64,000 nucleotides of DNA from Agrypnia vestita (GCA_016648135.1 JADDOH010002625.1:269966-333965), one strand, 5' to 3'; numbered from the stretch's first letter, positions 1 through 10,517 are shown. Made by a program: numbers and translations. The notes: generated from the sequence alone by a model not told the origin.

Positions 1-627
1 TCAAAAATGTGCGATTTTTTCTTAATAATTAAATCAAAAACTTACTACATACCTATTCTCAATAATATTCTAAATAAACCTACATACAATATTATTTTAC
101 TTAGCAATCAAGTTATTGTGTTTACAATTCACAAAGTTACAATGTGACAATTCTTGTCTAAACCTAATTACCTATTAATTAAAATAAAATATATTATGTG
201 TGCTAGGTACCTACTGATCTGTTTGAAGTCGGTGCCAATTCAAAAATAACGAGAATAATAATTCTTAATAAGGCGAGCAATCTCTGGTACACACTAGAAA
301 TTAAACTCCCAATCTTTAAATCACAATTACCAATCATCGTTCTATTGAACACCAATCACGCAATCACCTTTTACCTCAACACTGCTTGATACTTAAGAGG
401 TCGTACAAATAATAACTTGTTCAGCGCTCTTTTAAATATTAACAATTCAGTCACTCTTTTAAATATTAACAATTGTATTTTATGCGAAGCGGGGATACTA
501 TTGACCTTTGCAGCCACACTCTAGAGTTAAGAGTATCTTCGTGAAGAGGCCACTTTAAACTTGATCAAACGGCACATTTCGCCTATTGGTTCAATTTCGT
601 CTGAATTTTTTTCTACAAAAATGTATA
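1..627. other. AT-rich DNA without recognised feature
   Basis: I see no coding exon, RNA gene or clear repeat here. A short direct repeat containing tcttttaaatattaac occurs twice near 428-475. Confidence 0.5.
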
Positions 628-1045
628 TACAGGGTGTAACGGAGTCGAAAATATTGTAAGCAAGCAATCATTTGCGATACCAAATTTTGCATGTTTTTTC
701 AATATTTTCAACTTATTTTTTGCAAAAAATTGGACAATCTTTACAGTGACTTATGTCGATTATGAAAAACTCATTCGCTTCTATACAATTCAAATAGGAA
801 ATTGAAAAAATAGATTTTTTGCAAGGTTTTTAACATTTTATTTGACTTGAATTGAAACGAGTGAATTTTTCATAATCGACAGTTCAACTTTTGGCAAAAA
901 AATAAATCAGATGTATTGAAAAAAAAGGAAAATTTGATGCACATTTCCATAAATATTGATAATTAGGTCATGGTGTTTTTTCGACTCATATTAAAGGCAG
1001 GAACCACCTGTAAAGTATTGGGGACCAGCTTTGTAACACCCTGTA
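628..1045. mobile_element. Foldback MITE-like element with tacagggtgtaac ends
   Basis: The left end tacagggtgtaac (628-640) and the right end gtaacaccctgta (1033-1045) are near-perfect inverted repeats. The inner sequence is also partly self-complementary: the cattcg/ttcgattatgaaaa side near 755-775 mirrors the gagtgaatttttcataatcgac side near 858-882. There is no open reading frame. Partial relatives occur at 9640-9712, 15935-16150 and 58058-58700, which supports a dispersed non-autonomous family. The superfamily is not established from the sequence. Confidence 0.7.
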
Positions 1046-1314
1046 TTCTTAAACTTTTGAAACATTTCGAGAATGAAACATAAATTTCCACAAATAAGTG
1101 TCTTCCACTAGAGACGAATCTTTCTCTCCCACAGGAAAACATTCAACGACCTGAATGTTGTCTCTGTCCAGTGATGCTGTAGGTATGATTCCTAAGCATG
1201 AAAAGGGCATTACCTCACTACTAGTGCCCCGCATGCGTCTATATGTTTTGTACATATAAATACATTTGGAATTCATTCGCAATATTTTGAGTTTGTCAGA
1301 ACACAGTACGTACT

Positions 1315-1440
1315 GTAGATATATATTTCATAGAGACGAAATTATATTTTTTTATGGGAAAGTAGGTATGGAAGTCTTTGGATATGCATAGGGCTTACGA
1401 CCTATCGTACGGCTGGCTTAAGTGATTACTTTACACAGTT
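1315..1440 (+). repeat. Dispersed repeat family A, copy 1
   Basis: The segment has catagagacgaaattatatt, followed by tatgggaaagtaggtatgg and later a ggctggcttaagtgat block. The same blocks recur in this orientation near 26752-26890 and 55688-55800, and in reverse near 7855-7960, 16380-16465 and 31085-31195. The element class is unknown. Confidence 0.6.
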
Positions 1441-1554
1441 TACACATTTGGAATTATTTAAAAAAATATCTTGTTACATTACTAATGTAGACAATAATAT
1501 ATACTCGTATATTTAGCAGCGCAAGAAATATAAATACATAAATCGTTTTTTACA

Positions 1555-1740
1555 AAAAGAGCAAAATTATTTTGTAGTGACATTATTAATATAATTAATA
1601 AATATGTGTATTGTTGTCACCACGTAGGTATATATTGAAAGTATGAATATGTTTCAGAGCCCATGTTAGTATACATTGTATCCTGACGAAGGGACCATTG
1701 GCCCTGTAACATGTTGATATTTCCAATATATAAGTGATGA
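1555..1740. repeat. Penelope-like terminal repeat remnant with hammerhead-like core
   Basis: This segment and 18070-18215 share a block that runs from gagcaaaa through acattattaatataat and tgtatattgaaa to an agagcccat motif. At 1683-1689 there is ctgacga followed by a potential hairpin gggacca/tggccct and then gtaac. That is a degraded form of the CTGANGA-stem-GAAAC arrangement seen in the other Penelope-associated pieces of the window. The link to Penelope-like elements is inference from that shared arrangement. Confidence 0.4.
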
Positions 1741-2235
1741 AATCAAAGTACATTTTTATGAGTTATTTAAATAAATCGGTTTGCGTCGGCTAAATATACT
1801 AACTGGTGAAAATGTACTGGCATGTTGCGGAATATGACAGTAAATAATTTGCGTATATAATTAATAAATAATTTCCCGTATATGAATAAATAACTCAATT
1901 TAAAAAATTTCAAAAAGTTTGAAAAATCGTAGAAGGTAGAATTTGCACCAACGCACACAGAGGGATTTTGATTTCTAGTCTAGTCAAATGCCTTAATCGT
2001 TATGCCATGGCTGTCGATACGAGGTGTGAAAATATTACAGTATATACTAGATTAGAATATTAACACAATAAATGTTGATTTCTCTCAAGTTAACGAAAGC
2101 TTGAGACCACCCATCTTAATGCTGTCTCGGTCCAGTAATGTCAACCCATCGCGTACCCAGGACCGTTTTACGGGCGAACTTTAGCGCTACATGGCAATCA
2201 TGCTCTACCGCAGAGCAGCGCGGCAGCAATACAAC

Positions 2236-3395
2236 ACGGCATAGTAATGCAACAACCAAAGCTTATTAGCTGGCTGCTTAGACCATTGGAATTTCGTTCA
2301 AAAGCCGCATAAATGATGAGATAAAATGCGCTATTTACTATTCGTTATTTATCATATTAACTAGCTGACTTAATAGCAATGCAACAACAAAAGTTTATTA
2401 GCTGGATGCCTTAGATCACTGGAATATCGTTCATAAGTCGCATAAATGATGTGATAAAATTTACTGATTACTATTCGTAATGTATCTTATTAGCTGGCTG
2501 ACTAAATAGCAATGCAACAACAAAAGCTTATTAGCTGGATGCCTTAGATCACTGGAATATCGTTCATAAGTCGCATAAATGATGTGATAAAATTTACTGA
2601 TTACTATTCGTAATGTATCTTATTAGCTGGCTGACTTAATAGCAATGCAACAACAAAAGCTTATTAGCTGGATGCCTTAGATCACTGGAATATCGTTCAT
2701 AAGTCGCATAAATGATGTGATAAAATTTACTGATTACTATTCGTAATGTATCTTATTAGCTGGCTGACTAAATAGCAATGCAACAACAAAAGCTTATTAG
2801 CTGGATGCCTTAGATCACTGGAATATCGTTCATAAGTCGCATAAATGATGTGATAAAATTTACTGATTACTATTCGTAATGTATCTTATTAGCTGGCTGA
2901 CTTAATAGCAATGCAACAACAAAAGCTTATTAGCTGGATGCCTTAGATCACTGGAATATCGTTCATAAGTCGCATAAATGATGTGATAAAATTTACTGAT
3001 TACTATTCGTAATGTATCTTATTAGCTGGCTGACTAAATAGCAATGCAACAACAAAAGCTTATTAGCTGGATGCCTTAGATCACTGGAATATCGTTCATA
3101 AGTCGCATAAATGATGTGATAAAATTTACTGATTACTATTCGTAATGTATCTTATTAGCTGGCTGACTTAATAGCAATGCAACAACAAAAGCTTATTAGC
3201 TGGATGCCTTAGATCACTGGAATATCGTTCAGAAGTCGCATAAATGATGTAATAAAATGCGCTATTTACTATTCATAATGTAGATATCTTATTAGCTGAT
3301 TGATTTAATAGCAATGCAACAACAAAAGCTTATTAGCTGGATGCTTTAGATCACTGGAATATCGTTCAAAAGTCGCATAAAATTCGCTTTTTCCT
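2236..3395. repeat. 133-bp tandem repeat array, about 8.5 units, 266-bp higher order
   Basis: The word aacaacaaaagc recurs at 2516, 2649, 2782, 2915, 3048 and 3181, exactly 133 bp apart. More diverged units flank these at 2246, 2383 and 3314. Each unit also contains ttagctgg, gatgccttagatcactgg and tcgcataaatgatg. The internal units alternate between gctgactaaatag and gctgacttaatag, so the last amplified unit was probably a 266-bp dimer. The outer units are more diverged than the central ones, as expected for an array homogenised by unequal exchange. It has no coding potential. Confidence 0.95.
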
Positions 3396-3449
3396 GATAG
3401 TAATGATGTACATCCCTATCGCCGTACGGCCCGAGTCCGCTCCTGATCG

Positions 3450-3560
3450 TGTGGGTATTTATAATGCCGCGCCGCTCGCCTCGCACATTCAATTTGGCGA
3501 CTCCGTTTTAAGTGGTTAAGTAACATTTAACGTCTGTGACGTTTTCATTTTTTTGCAGTA
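3450..3560 (+). promoter_or_regulatory. Candidate promoter / 5' exon region
   Basis: A GC-rich patch in an AT-rich background has a TATA-like tatttataa at about 3456-3464. About 25-30 bp downstream is cacattcaattt, a possible initiator. The BTB gene needs an upstream non-coding exon, and this is one of few promoter-like sites upstream on the + strand. There is no transcript evidence; it could instead be part of a degraded LTR. Confidence 0.2.
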
Positions 3561-3892
3561 CCTACACACACATCGAAGGCCTGTGCTCTCGCATGCCCAC
3601 ACACACTTGCGCACAGGCGCGTGAACACATTTTGAACGATGATTAGAAGTTCCTTAAGTGCCTGTAAAATGTGATGTCTTCGGCACGGCGTTCTCAGGTT
3701 TTCAAGGCTGTGGTGATTTATTCTCGGCTCTGCTGGGAAATAATAATAATCTTTAATGAACGCTGAAATATTAACATTTTTTAATTAGAATAGGAACAGC
3801 AAATGTGTTTCTTCTTCTATTGTGTGATTTTCTGGGCTGTTGTGCTGTCTACAATACCGTGTGTTGTAACAGCATAAAATAAAATATCGGCC

Positions 3893-3965
3893 CTCGTAGT
3901 CCGGTGGGCAAGACGCTGGCTTCTCATACTGATGATTCCCGGTTCGATTCTTATGATTTTCTCAA
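3893..3965 (+). mobile_element. tRNA-derived SINE head fragment
   Basis: The sequence has a tRNA-like layout: an A-box-like tagtccggtgggcaagacgc, an anticodon-arm-like ctggcttctcatactg, and a B-box-like ggttcgattc. It lacks a complete cloverleaf and acceptor stem, so it is a SINE or tRNA pseudogene remnant and not a functional tRNA gene. Confidence 0.5.
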
Positions 3966-4044
3966 GCCTGCATATTTCTTTTTATATGTTTCGCTCCTTT
4001 AAATGTTCCTCGTGGCCTGTTGGAGGATTTATAATTTTAAATAT

Positions 4045-4541
4045 TGTCACGAGAGAATCAGAAAGAACTACACTTAAGCAATTTTTTTACAGTATTATAC
4101 AGTTTCTACACTAAAAGGTTCTGGGATGGTCCACCGGATTATGGAATCATCGAAAAAGTGAATAGGGGCCTATCAATACGATGGCAGCGCGCTGCGTGGG
4201 GGAGAGTTAGTTATTTTTTGACAGCGGGCTAACGCCGTAGAAGCGAAAGCGTGCTGCGGCTCAGAGTGTTGCTAGCGCGTGTGTGTTCCAGTTACACTAA
4301 ATCAAAAAAATACCTGCCGACGTGTGAGAAGCGCTATAGTATCCACAGCAATACAAACCAGAATTTCTAGATACGCATAGAAGATTTTTTCATGTGCGAA
4401 TTATGAAATGTAGTGTGAATTTTAAAACGGTGCTCCGATTAAATTCATGCCTAGTGACTTTGCGCAATAAAATAAAGTTTTTAATATTTATTATTGTTTT
4501 ATTTGCCTCCCAAGGCCACGATCCCGTGATAATATGCAGAA
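4045..4541 (+). mobile_element. Solo LTR, Gypsy-like
   Basis: The 497-bp segment begins tgtcacgag and ends cccgtgata, which are imperfect inverted ends. It is flanked by a 4-bp direct repeat ATAT (4041-4044 and 4542-4545), as expected for LTR retrotransposon target duplications. An aataaa polyadenylation-type signal lies near 4466-4473 before a T-rich stretch, matching an R/U5 layout. No internal retroviral-like coding region or second LTR is nearby, so it is a solo LTR left by recombination. The terminal TA in place of CA suggests decay. Confidence 0.65.
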
Positions 4542-4545
4542 TGCA

Positions 4546-5407
4546 ACAAAGCTAGTCCACAATACTTATACAGATGTAATAGAAATAAATTAACTTTCAA
4601 TTGCAATTATTTCATCAAACGGGACCTGGTTAGCCGCATCGAGCCCATGGTTAGTTCATATGTCTCGATGCGTGCGGCTAGAGTCGTGACGGCTTTGGGC
4701 CACCACAATTCTATTAATATGATATTCTTTTAACACAAATAAATATTTTAGACGCCACGGTTTTGTGTTAAACGACTTAAATTGCACTGAAAACATTTTT
4801 TAAGAATATGCGTTTAAATATAAAAAAAATCGTAAATAATCGTGTATTGAATTACCTAAACTAAAAAAGGCCGGGTGTCGAAAGGAAACATTTCTTAAGA
4901 GATAACTTACCGATAACATGCTAGTGCTGCTATCTATGTCAGAAAAATCCAATCCCGACACATTATAGAATAGTTGAATTTTATATTTAAATTTCCAAAA
5001 TCATGTGTTCAGTAAATATAGAGTTAACTAGTTAAAAAGAGTATTCTCTATTATGTAAGAAGAAGGTAACCTATTATTTCTGTTGTAAGATTAACAGAGT
5101 ATATCATGAAAAAGTTGAACACTAATGTCCGCATTTAATATAATAAGTACGTGTAGTTTTACCGCAATATGGAGATTTGATTGTCTAGAAATAAGTCGCA
5201 ATAATACCTGGTCTTGCAAGATAAAACAGGTATAAGGAAATCCCCGAGTTAACCCTTTTGTAGCTGAATTATTATTTTTACAATTCATAACAATCTGCCG
5301 CATTTGATTTCGTTTTCTGAAAATGAATAAAAACGCATAATCCACGTAAAAATAAATATCTCGTTCCCTCAAATCTAAATTTACATAAAACTGAGGTATT
5401 AAGATTT
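4546..5407. other. AT-rich DNA with one imperfect hairpin
   Basis: No gene is recognised. Near 4629-4681 agccgcatcgag is mirrored by ctcgatgcgtgcggct around a loop of about 22 bp, a possible imperfect hairpin of unknown meaning. Confidence 0.5.
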
Positions 5408-5600
5408 TGAAAAAAAAAATAGAAACGCGAACACGGAATGCGTGTCGCATCGATGTTATTTATATTCTCAAAATAAGCTAAACGCTTGTGCTTTGAAAAT
5501 AGGACTAACTTTCAGGTGTCCTGGAATGGGGTTCGAACCACCTACCATCAGATCACTAGGCAAGTGTCATGACTACAACACCAACGAACTACTCTTTTTG
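5408..5600 (-). mobile_element. tRNA-derived SINE, family S, copy 1
   Basis: Read on the minus strand, a tRNA-like head (inverse of the block near 5526-5590, with B-box ggttcgaac in the complement) is followed by a body containing gttagtcctattttcaaagc and an A-rich tail seen as poly(A)/T near 5408-5420. The same arrangement recurs at 10603-10796, 12312-12490 and 58207-58382. The family is non-coding and would depend on a LINE in trans. Confidence 0.75.
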
Positions 5601-5767
5601 TATATTTATTTTCCCATTTTTTCCTCGGAGTTGATTCGTCGGCTGCGAAGAGAAATTTTAACAAAAATAAGACTACAAAAGAACTGAAATCCTTGAGATA
5701 TGGTGCCTGAAACGACTGCTTAGTGCAGGGCATAATAAGGGCAGCGCGATACATGAAAAAAATGATT

Positions 5768-5870
5768 GCCGTTAAATGAAATTAAACGGCCGGAGATGGG
5801 CCTGAACCCCGGGCCACCAAACCCAAACCATAGCCCTTCAACACATGTTGCCACGGCCTCTCCGTGGAGC
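5768..5870 (-). mobile_element. tRNA-like SINE fragment of another type
   Basis: The reverse complement reads gccgtggcaacatgtgttga, then an anticodon-like region, then ccggggttcaggccc resembling a B-box arm. It is not a full tRNA. It lies directly before a non-LTR retrotransposon fragment. Confidence 0.4.
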
Positions 5871-5929
5871 GCCAAAAAGATGCTATAAATATATACTACG
5901 GCTTGGCAAAGACCCGAACCAATTTTCCG

Positions 5930-6109
5930 TCATTTTTGACGGGCTGCAGCTATAATATAATAATAATCGGAAGCCGCCCGAGATCAAGCTACTTAGACCA
6001 GGTTATCGGAGATGTGCGCTGTAGCACCTACCAAGAAATGAAGAAGCTGGCATGTGACAAAGAGGAATGGAGAGATCGAGTGCTTGATGCAGACCAATTC
6101 TTGGATTGA
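5930..6109 (+). pseudogene. Non-LTR retrotransposon, extreme C-terminus of RT ORF
   Basis: The + strand frame ending with TGA at 6107-6109 includes GSRPRSSYLDQVIGDV and then YQEMKKLACDKEEWRDRV. This matches the familiar C-terminal signature of arthropod non-LTR reverse transcriptase ORFs: a G-RP-K/R-W/Y-D-x-V block followed by a block ending in D-R/K-xxWR. Only about 60 codons survive and no catalytic YxDD region is present, so it is a 5'-truncated dead copy. Confidence 0.6.
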
Positions 6110-6229
6110 GACCCAAAAAAAAATATTTCATTTTTCTTTTTTTATTCATTTTGATTATACGATATACCTACAAGATGGGTATTGTAATCTTGATTGAGAA
6201 CGTGGATAACTCGACGGCAGAACATCACA

Positions 6230-6605
6230 CATCTGTCAAATGAAACTATTCGGCTGATTTTTCTCAGAGTAGATCTAGGGATCTGTTTTTTCTTGGAATT
6301 CACTTAGTGTAGGTCGACTACTAGCTTTCCAGTTTTGGGTGGTCTCGCTTTGTACGTTTGCTCGCCTGTTTATTGTCTGCCTCGAAATGCCATCTAATCC
6401 TCCGTCTTTCTGTCTTCGTGGTCTCTCCAACGTTGTCTTCTACTTCTGTCCATCTCACGATATCCTCAACATCGCGTGTCTCTTTTATGTAGCGATGTTG
6501 CGTGTTCTCTGAGGGTTTTTACTGCGATAAAGCGATCGTTTCTGATAATTCTCAAAACAACTTCTCCACTTTTGATTCCATACAGCATAGCGAGTCTGAC
6601 ACATG
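6230..6605 (-). pseudogene. Degraded non-LTR retrotransposon 3' end
   Basis: In minus-strand translation, AMLYGIKSGEVV and RNDRFIAVKTLREHA occur in one frame. RDVEDIVRWTEVED follows in another, with stops between. The order resembles the post-catalytic region of arthropod RT ORFs. Frameshifts and stops make it a pseudogene. The assignment rests on weak similarity only. Confidence 0.3.
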
Positions 6606-6779
6606 ATCAACTTTTTTTTTTTACACTAAATTGAACTTTGTACAACGCACACGTTGAAATATTTTATTACTTCGATCGTTTCGAGAAGAGCATTCCATCA
6701 TCAAGTGTAATTTATAATTCTTAACTATAGTAATATAAAGTTTAGTTTACACTTCTCTTAAAATAATCATAAAAATGGA

Positions 6780-7960
6780 GGTATCATTACCAGCTGCGAA
6801 ATCTATGTAATACTGTTTCATGATTAAGGACCACAGATGTCTCTAGCATATTCCAATCAAACACGGAAGGTTCCCAGAATTGAAATATATATACAACTGT
6901 CGACTGTCCTGAACTATTAAATAGACTAAAATTCCATGTTCCCTGTAGATCTCTTAGACACAACCCAGTCTTTCACATTGATTTTACCTCATCCAACTAT
7001 CGTCGGAATTCATATTTCTTGAGGGTATGCGATGCATTCAATAAACTGATAAGATTATTGGATATTGATCTGTTCGAGTGCAGCCACACAAGATTAAGAA
7101 AAATTTTGAGTGCTGAATTTTTTTCCACGTAATAATTAAGTTTCTTTTTCTTTTGTTTAAATTTTTTATTCTTTCTTTCTATATAATTAATATGCCTTAG
7201 TATATCATAAATATTTATCATTACTGACATATTTCTGTTTGTTTAAAATTTTTATTCTTTCTTTCTATATAATAAATATGCCTTAGTATATCATAAATAT
7301 TTATCATTACTGACATATTTCTGTTTGTTTAAATTTTTTATTCTTTCTTTCTATATAATTAATATGCCTTAGTATATCATAAATATTTATCATTACTGAC
7401 ATATTTCTATATGACATATTTCTGTTTGTTTAAATTTTTTATTCTTTCTTTCTATATAATTAATATGCCTTAGTATATCATAAATATTTATCATTACTGA
7501 CATATTTCTGTTTGTTTAAATTTTTTATTCTTTCTTTCTATATAATTAATATGCCTTAGTATATCATAAATATTTATCATTACTGACATATTTCTGTTTG
7601 TTTAAATTTTTTATTCTTTCTTTCTATATAATTAATATGCCTTAGTATATCATAAATATTTATCATTACTGACATATTTCTAAATGTGGAGACCTGTAAT
7701 TGGCCATCTATATTGTATCAATGTTTTCTGTGCTTTTTTTTGTGCTGTTGGTCTTCCATAAACATTAAAAAAAAAAAAAAAACTTTCAAAAGTTTATTAA
7801 TGTGTGGATTTTCTTACGATGAAATTTATGAACGTTGCATTGTGTAGAGTGTTCACTTAAGGCAGCTCATTAGCCCTGGGACATCGTGTAAGACACTTGC
7901 ATAATCTTTTCTCATATAAATAGCTTCGTCTCTGTGAGACTTCTATAATTCGTCTTAATT
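6780..7960 (-). mobile_element. Family A repeat copy split by an insertion
   Basis: The head tatcattaccagctgcgaaa (near 6783) and the tail from gtggattttcttacgatgaa (near 7803) to cttcgtctctgtgagacttc (near 7925) match the contiguous copy at 30910-31195. In that copy the two parts are separated by only about 130 bp. Here about 880 bp lie between them, including the 86-bp tandem array, so this copy was interrupted after it inserted. Confidence 0.55.
7150..7681. repeat. 86-bp tandem repeat array, six units
   Basis: The word ctgtttgttt recurs at 7235, 7321, 7422, 7508 and 7594. Spacings are 86, 101, 86 and 86. The 101-bp unit carries a 15-bp local duplication of an atgacatatttct stretch. Every unit contains ttctttctatataat, atgccttagtatatcataaa and tttatcattactgac. 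Units are nearly identical, implying recent amplification. It is AT-rich and non-coding. Confidence 0.95.
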
Positions 7961-8082
7961 AAATAACTATCCCACAGCGGGCAAATCCTTGTGATTGTGT
8001 TCTCAGAAAATAGTACAAAAATATTGCACATATAATGTTGCACCACAAAGTAACTGCGATATTAATTAATAATACAACTTCT

Positions 8083-8180
8083 TTGGGTAGTTTTCTGGAA
8101 TATTCTGCCATGTATGAGACCTCTCTGGCCAACGTTTCCGATCCCAATGCAGGGTCCATCATCAGCCCTGATGGGCTGGC
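8083..8180 (-). mobile_element. Penelope-like terminal fragment with hammerhead-like core
   Basis: On the minus strand CTGATGA (complement of 8159-8165) is followed by a hairpin built from ggaccc and gggatc, then GAAAC (GAAA complement 8135-8138). This resembles the conserved core of hammerhead ribozymes, which are known in the terminal repeats of Penelope-like elements. The stem II hairpin starts one base after the core, and I could not identify a convincing stem III/cleavage site. The closest relative in the window is at 12780-12895, next to a Penelope endonuclease fragment. Confidence 0.5.
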
Positions 8181-8876
8181 CTATCTACGTTTCGTTCTCG
8201 CAATATGTCCAAAAATTTTAATTATCTATCTCTTCTTCTTTCATACTCGATCTGATCATTCCAATAATAAACAATTCTAATTAACAACAGAAAAACAAAT
8301 GTTTATTTAACACTTAAGAAATATTAACCCAGGAGTTGATTACGGCTTATGGTATAAATAAATGCACTGTTACTCTAATCCACCCCTCGCGTATATTTGA
8401 GTACACGCTTCGTGTGGGTGGTGTGAAGTGATTTACTAATCCAAGACTTGGCAGCATCTGCATTATTGTATATATATTTAATACAATAAATGTATATTTA
8501 TATTGTTTCTGGACTATTCCGCGAAGCAATGGATAGTTGGCCCTTTGAATAGTATTTTTATGACCATGATTAGGGCTGATAAACAGGACTGGTAATGCTT
8601 TACGAAAAAATGACGTCAAACTCCGACGTTTTATGTTGGAAGGGTTTTATTTTCAATACAATCAATACTTACAGGAGAACCGATAAGGCGACATGAAGCA
8701 TTTGAGATGTGGATTTTGTATTTATCTTCTGCTAAATGTTGTATACCCGTTAAAGTTAGTTACTTTTACCAAATACAAAAAAAAAAAACTTTAAAATATA
8801 GGTCAAATAAAATGAAAACCCTGCCAAAATTTGAACCAGAATTTTTTACGAGTTTTTAGTGATTTTTTTTTGACTA
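8181..8876. other. AT-rich DNA without recognised feature
   Basis: No gene or clear repeat was identified. The minus-strand open frame at 8347-8619 shows no recognisable domain and is taken as chance. Confidence 0.4.
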
Positions 8877-9118
8877 AACGGATATTTTATACGAACCGTA
8901 AGCAAATCTCCACTTTTCGCTGAGGTCTTATGCAGCGTCATCAGGAGAGCGTCCTTTCACCGCGGGGGTGGAGGCCGAACTGATTATACAAAGTGTATAT
9001 AATTTACGACCTCGGAAGAAATAATCAATTCCTCCTGTTGACGCTGGATAGGACTTCAGCGAAACTTCGAAATTTGCTTCTCAGTGAAATATACGGTTCG
9101 TATAAAATATCCGTTTCA
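8877..9118. mobile_element. Inverted pair of Penelope-like termini with hammerhead-like cores
   Basis: Left, ggatattttatacgaaccgt (from 8880) is mirrored on the right by acggttcgtataaaatatcc (ending near 9113). Between them lie two inverted copies of one motif. On the minus strand CTGATGA (8938-8944) is followed by cgctg...cagcg and GAAA. On the + strand CTGTTGA (9035-9041) is followed by cgctg...cagc and GAAAC at 9061. The same terminal word cggttcgtataaaatatccg follows the Penelope ORF at 35334, which ties this structure to that family. The + strand core has lost one conserved base. Confidence 0.6.
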
Positions 9119-9339
9119 TTAAACACATAAATATGTATAACGACCGTAATAATAACCTTAACTCTTTAATTTTATTTGACATTTATTGAGACGAATATAT
9201 TTTTAATATTCGGTATTCATTGCTCATATTATATTTCAACGTTTTACAAACGATAAGTCAAACTAACAGATAAAGCAAACTTTTAATTCGCTTTCCTTCA
9301 TAACTATTGATAATACGACATTTTTACTCCCTTTCTTTT
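9119..9339. other. AT-rich spacer
   Basis: Nothing was recognised beyond weak similarity to the right half of the tacagggtgtaac foldback family. Confidence 0.4.
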
Positions 9340-9639
9340 AACTTGTAGCGTCTGCTTGCTTGTCAGACGAAAAAACTGTGGATCGATTTTTGACCCTTTT
9401 CCCGTGATCCAATAGAGCTGAAACTTTGCAAGCAGACTCGTGGCCACGATAAAAATGATCTAACAAATCTCGTTTAAACAATTTAATAATTATAGTATAA
9501 TTTTAATGGTTTTTTTCAAATTGGAATCAATACAAGTGAGTAATTAGCCCGACGCATGTATAACACGAAACCTGATTAAATGAGAAAGGGAATATAATAA
9601 AAACTTGTTTTTTATGGGTTAGTTTTTATTTGTACATTT
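9340..9639 (-). repeat. Dispersed repeat family B, copy 1
   Basis: The complement contains cgtggccacgagtctgcttgc-like and tttcagctctattggatcacg-like blocks and a tgggttagtttt / tttctcattt module. The same modules, in opposite orientation, occur twice in tandem at 57275-57990. There is no coding potential and the element class is unknown. Confidence 0.6.
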
Positions 9640-9712
9640 TTGACTCGTAATTTAGACAGAAACCTACCTGAAAAGTATTGTGGACTAGCTCTGTTACTCT
9701 GTATGTAACATA
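9640..9712. mobile_element. Right terminal piece of the foldback MITE family
   Basis: The block ttttgactcgtaatttagac, then cctacctgaaaagtattgtgg and actagctctgttac matches the right end of the element at 58058-58700 and the complement of the left end at 15935. The left half of this copy was not found. Confidence 0.55.
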
Positions 9713-9775
9713 CAGTAAAAATTGATGTATGCGGACACGAAAATTCCCGTAGTTCTTATCTGATTTTGATCGAAT

Positions 9776-9824
9776 TTCATTATTATTATTATTATTATCA
9801 TTATTATTATCATTATTATTATTA

Positions 9825-9861
<37 letters not shown>

Positions 9862-9886
9862 CATTATTATTATTATTATTATCCTA
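9776..9886. repeat. (TTA)n/(TCA) microsatellite
   Basis: About 110 bp of attattatt triplets are interrupted by atc. It produces a meaningless Tyr/His-rich open frame. Confidence 0.95.
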
Positions 9887-10517
9887 TAGATATAGCTATA
9901 GATATTATATCCACTGAGTTCATTGACCAGTCTTATCCGCCGTATTGTTTCAAAGGGGCAGCTTTATTAAATATTCCGTGCGCAATTCAATAATGTAACC
10001 CACATACAAATTAAATCAGTGAAATGCAATTTGGTGGTCATCTTTTGATATAAAACGGCACACGAACAAAAGAAAAATAAGTAATTTAAGTCTTGTTTTA
10101 TATTTTTTTGGAATATGACATGATTGAACGAAAAGCCTTCAGCTGAGCAACAGGTGGTATAAGATTAGCTCTTCGGTAAGCGGAAAAGTGCGTGGGTCCG
10201 ACGATTTCGTGACGGAAAAAAAATGGCTGTAAATTACTCGCGTGGAATTAATCGGCTATTTAACAATTATTATTATTAAATGTGAAATTCAAATCATCGC
10301 TTTTTGTTGATAAATGTTGATTTCTTTGATCATTTGACCATTTAATGCGTGTACTCTCATTTTTGTCGTGTTTCTGATTTAATAAAAAATGTAAAGAAAC
10401 TAACTTGTAACCTTGGCAGTGAAATGCTCAGCTCTCATGACCTCTCCAAAAAAGTTAGGCCTCAGATGGATATGGCTGCAGTTGTGGCTATATTGTGGCA
10501 ATATTGCTATGTTTATA

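Noticed and set aside
2236..3395. CRISPR-like array
   Set aside because: Units are contiguous 133-bp tandems without short repeats and unique spacers, in a eukaryotic genome.
3893..3965. Functional tRNA gene
   Set aside because: A- and B-box-like parts are present but no complete cloverleaf or acceptor stem can be drawn; similar heads elsewhere belong to SINEs.
7150..7681. The 86-bp array as a centromeric satellite
   Set aside because: Only six units within a dispersed repeat; nothing in the window supports a centromere.
9766..9993. Tyr/His-rich open frame
   Set aside because: Translation of a TTA/TCA microsatellite.
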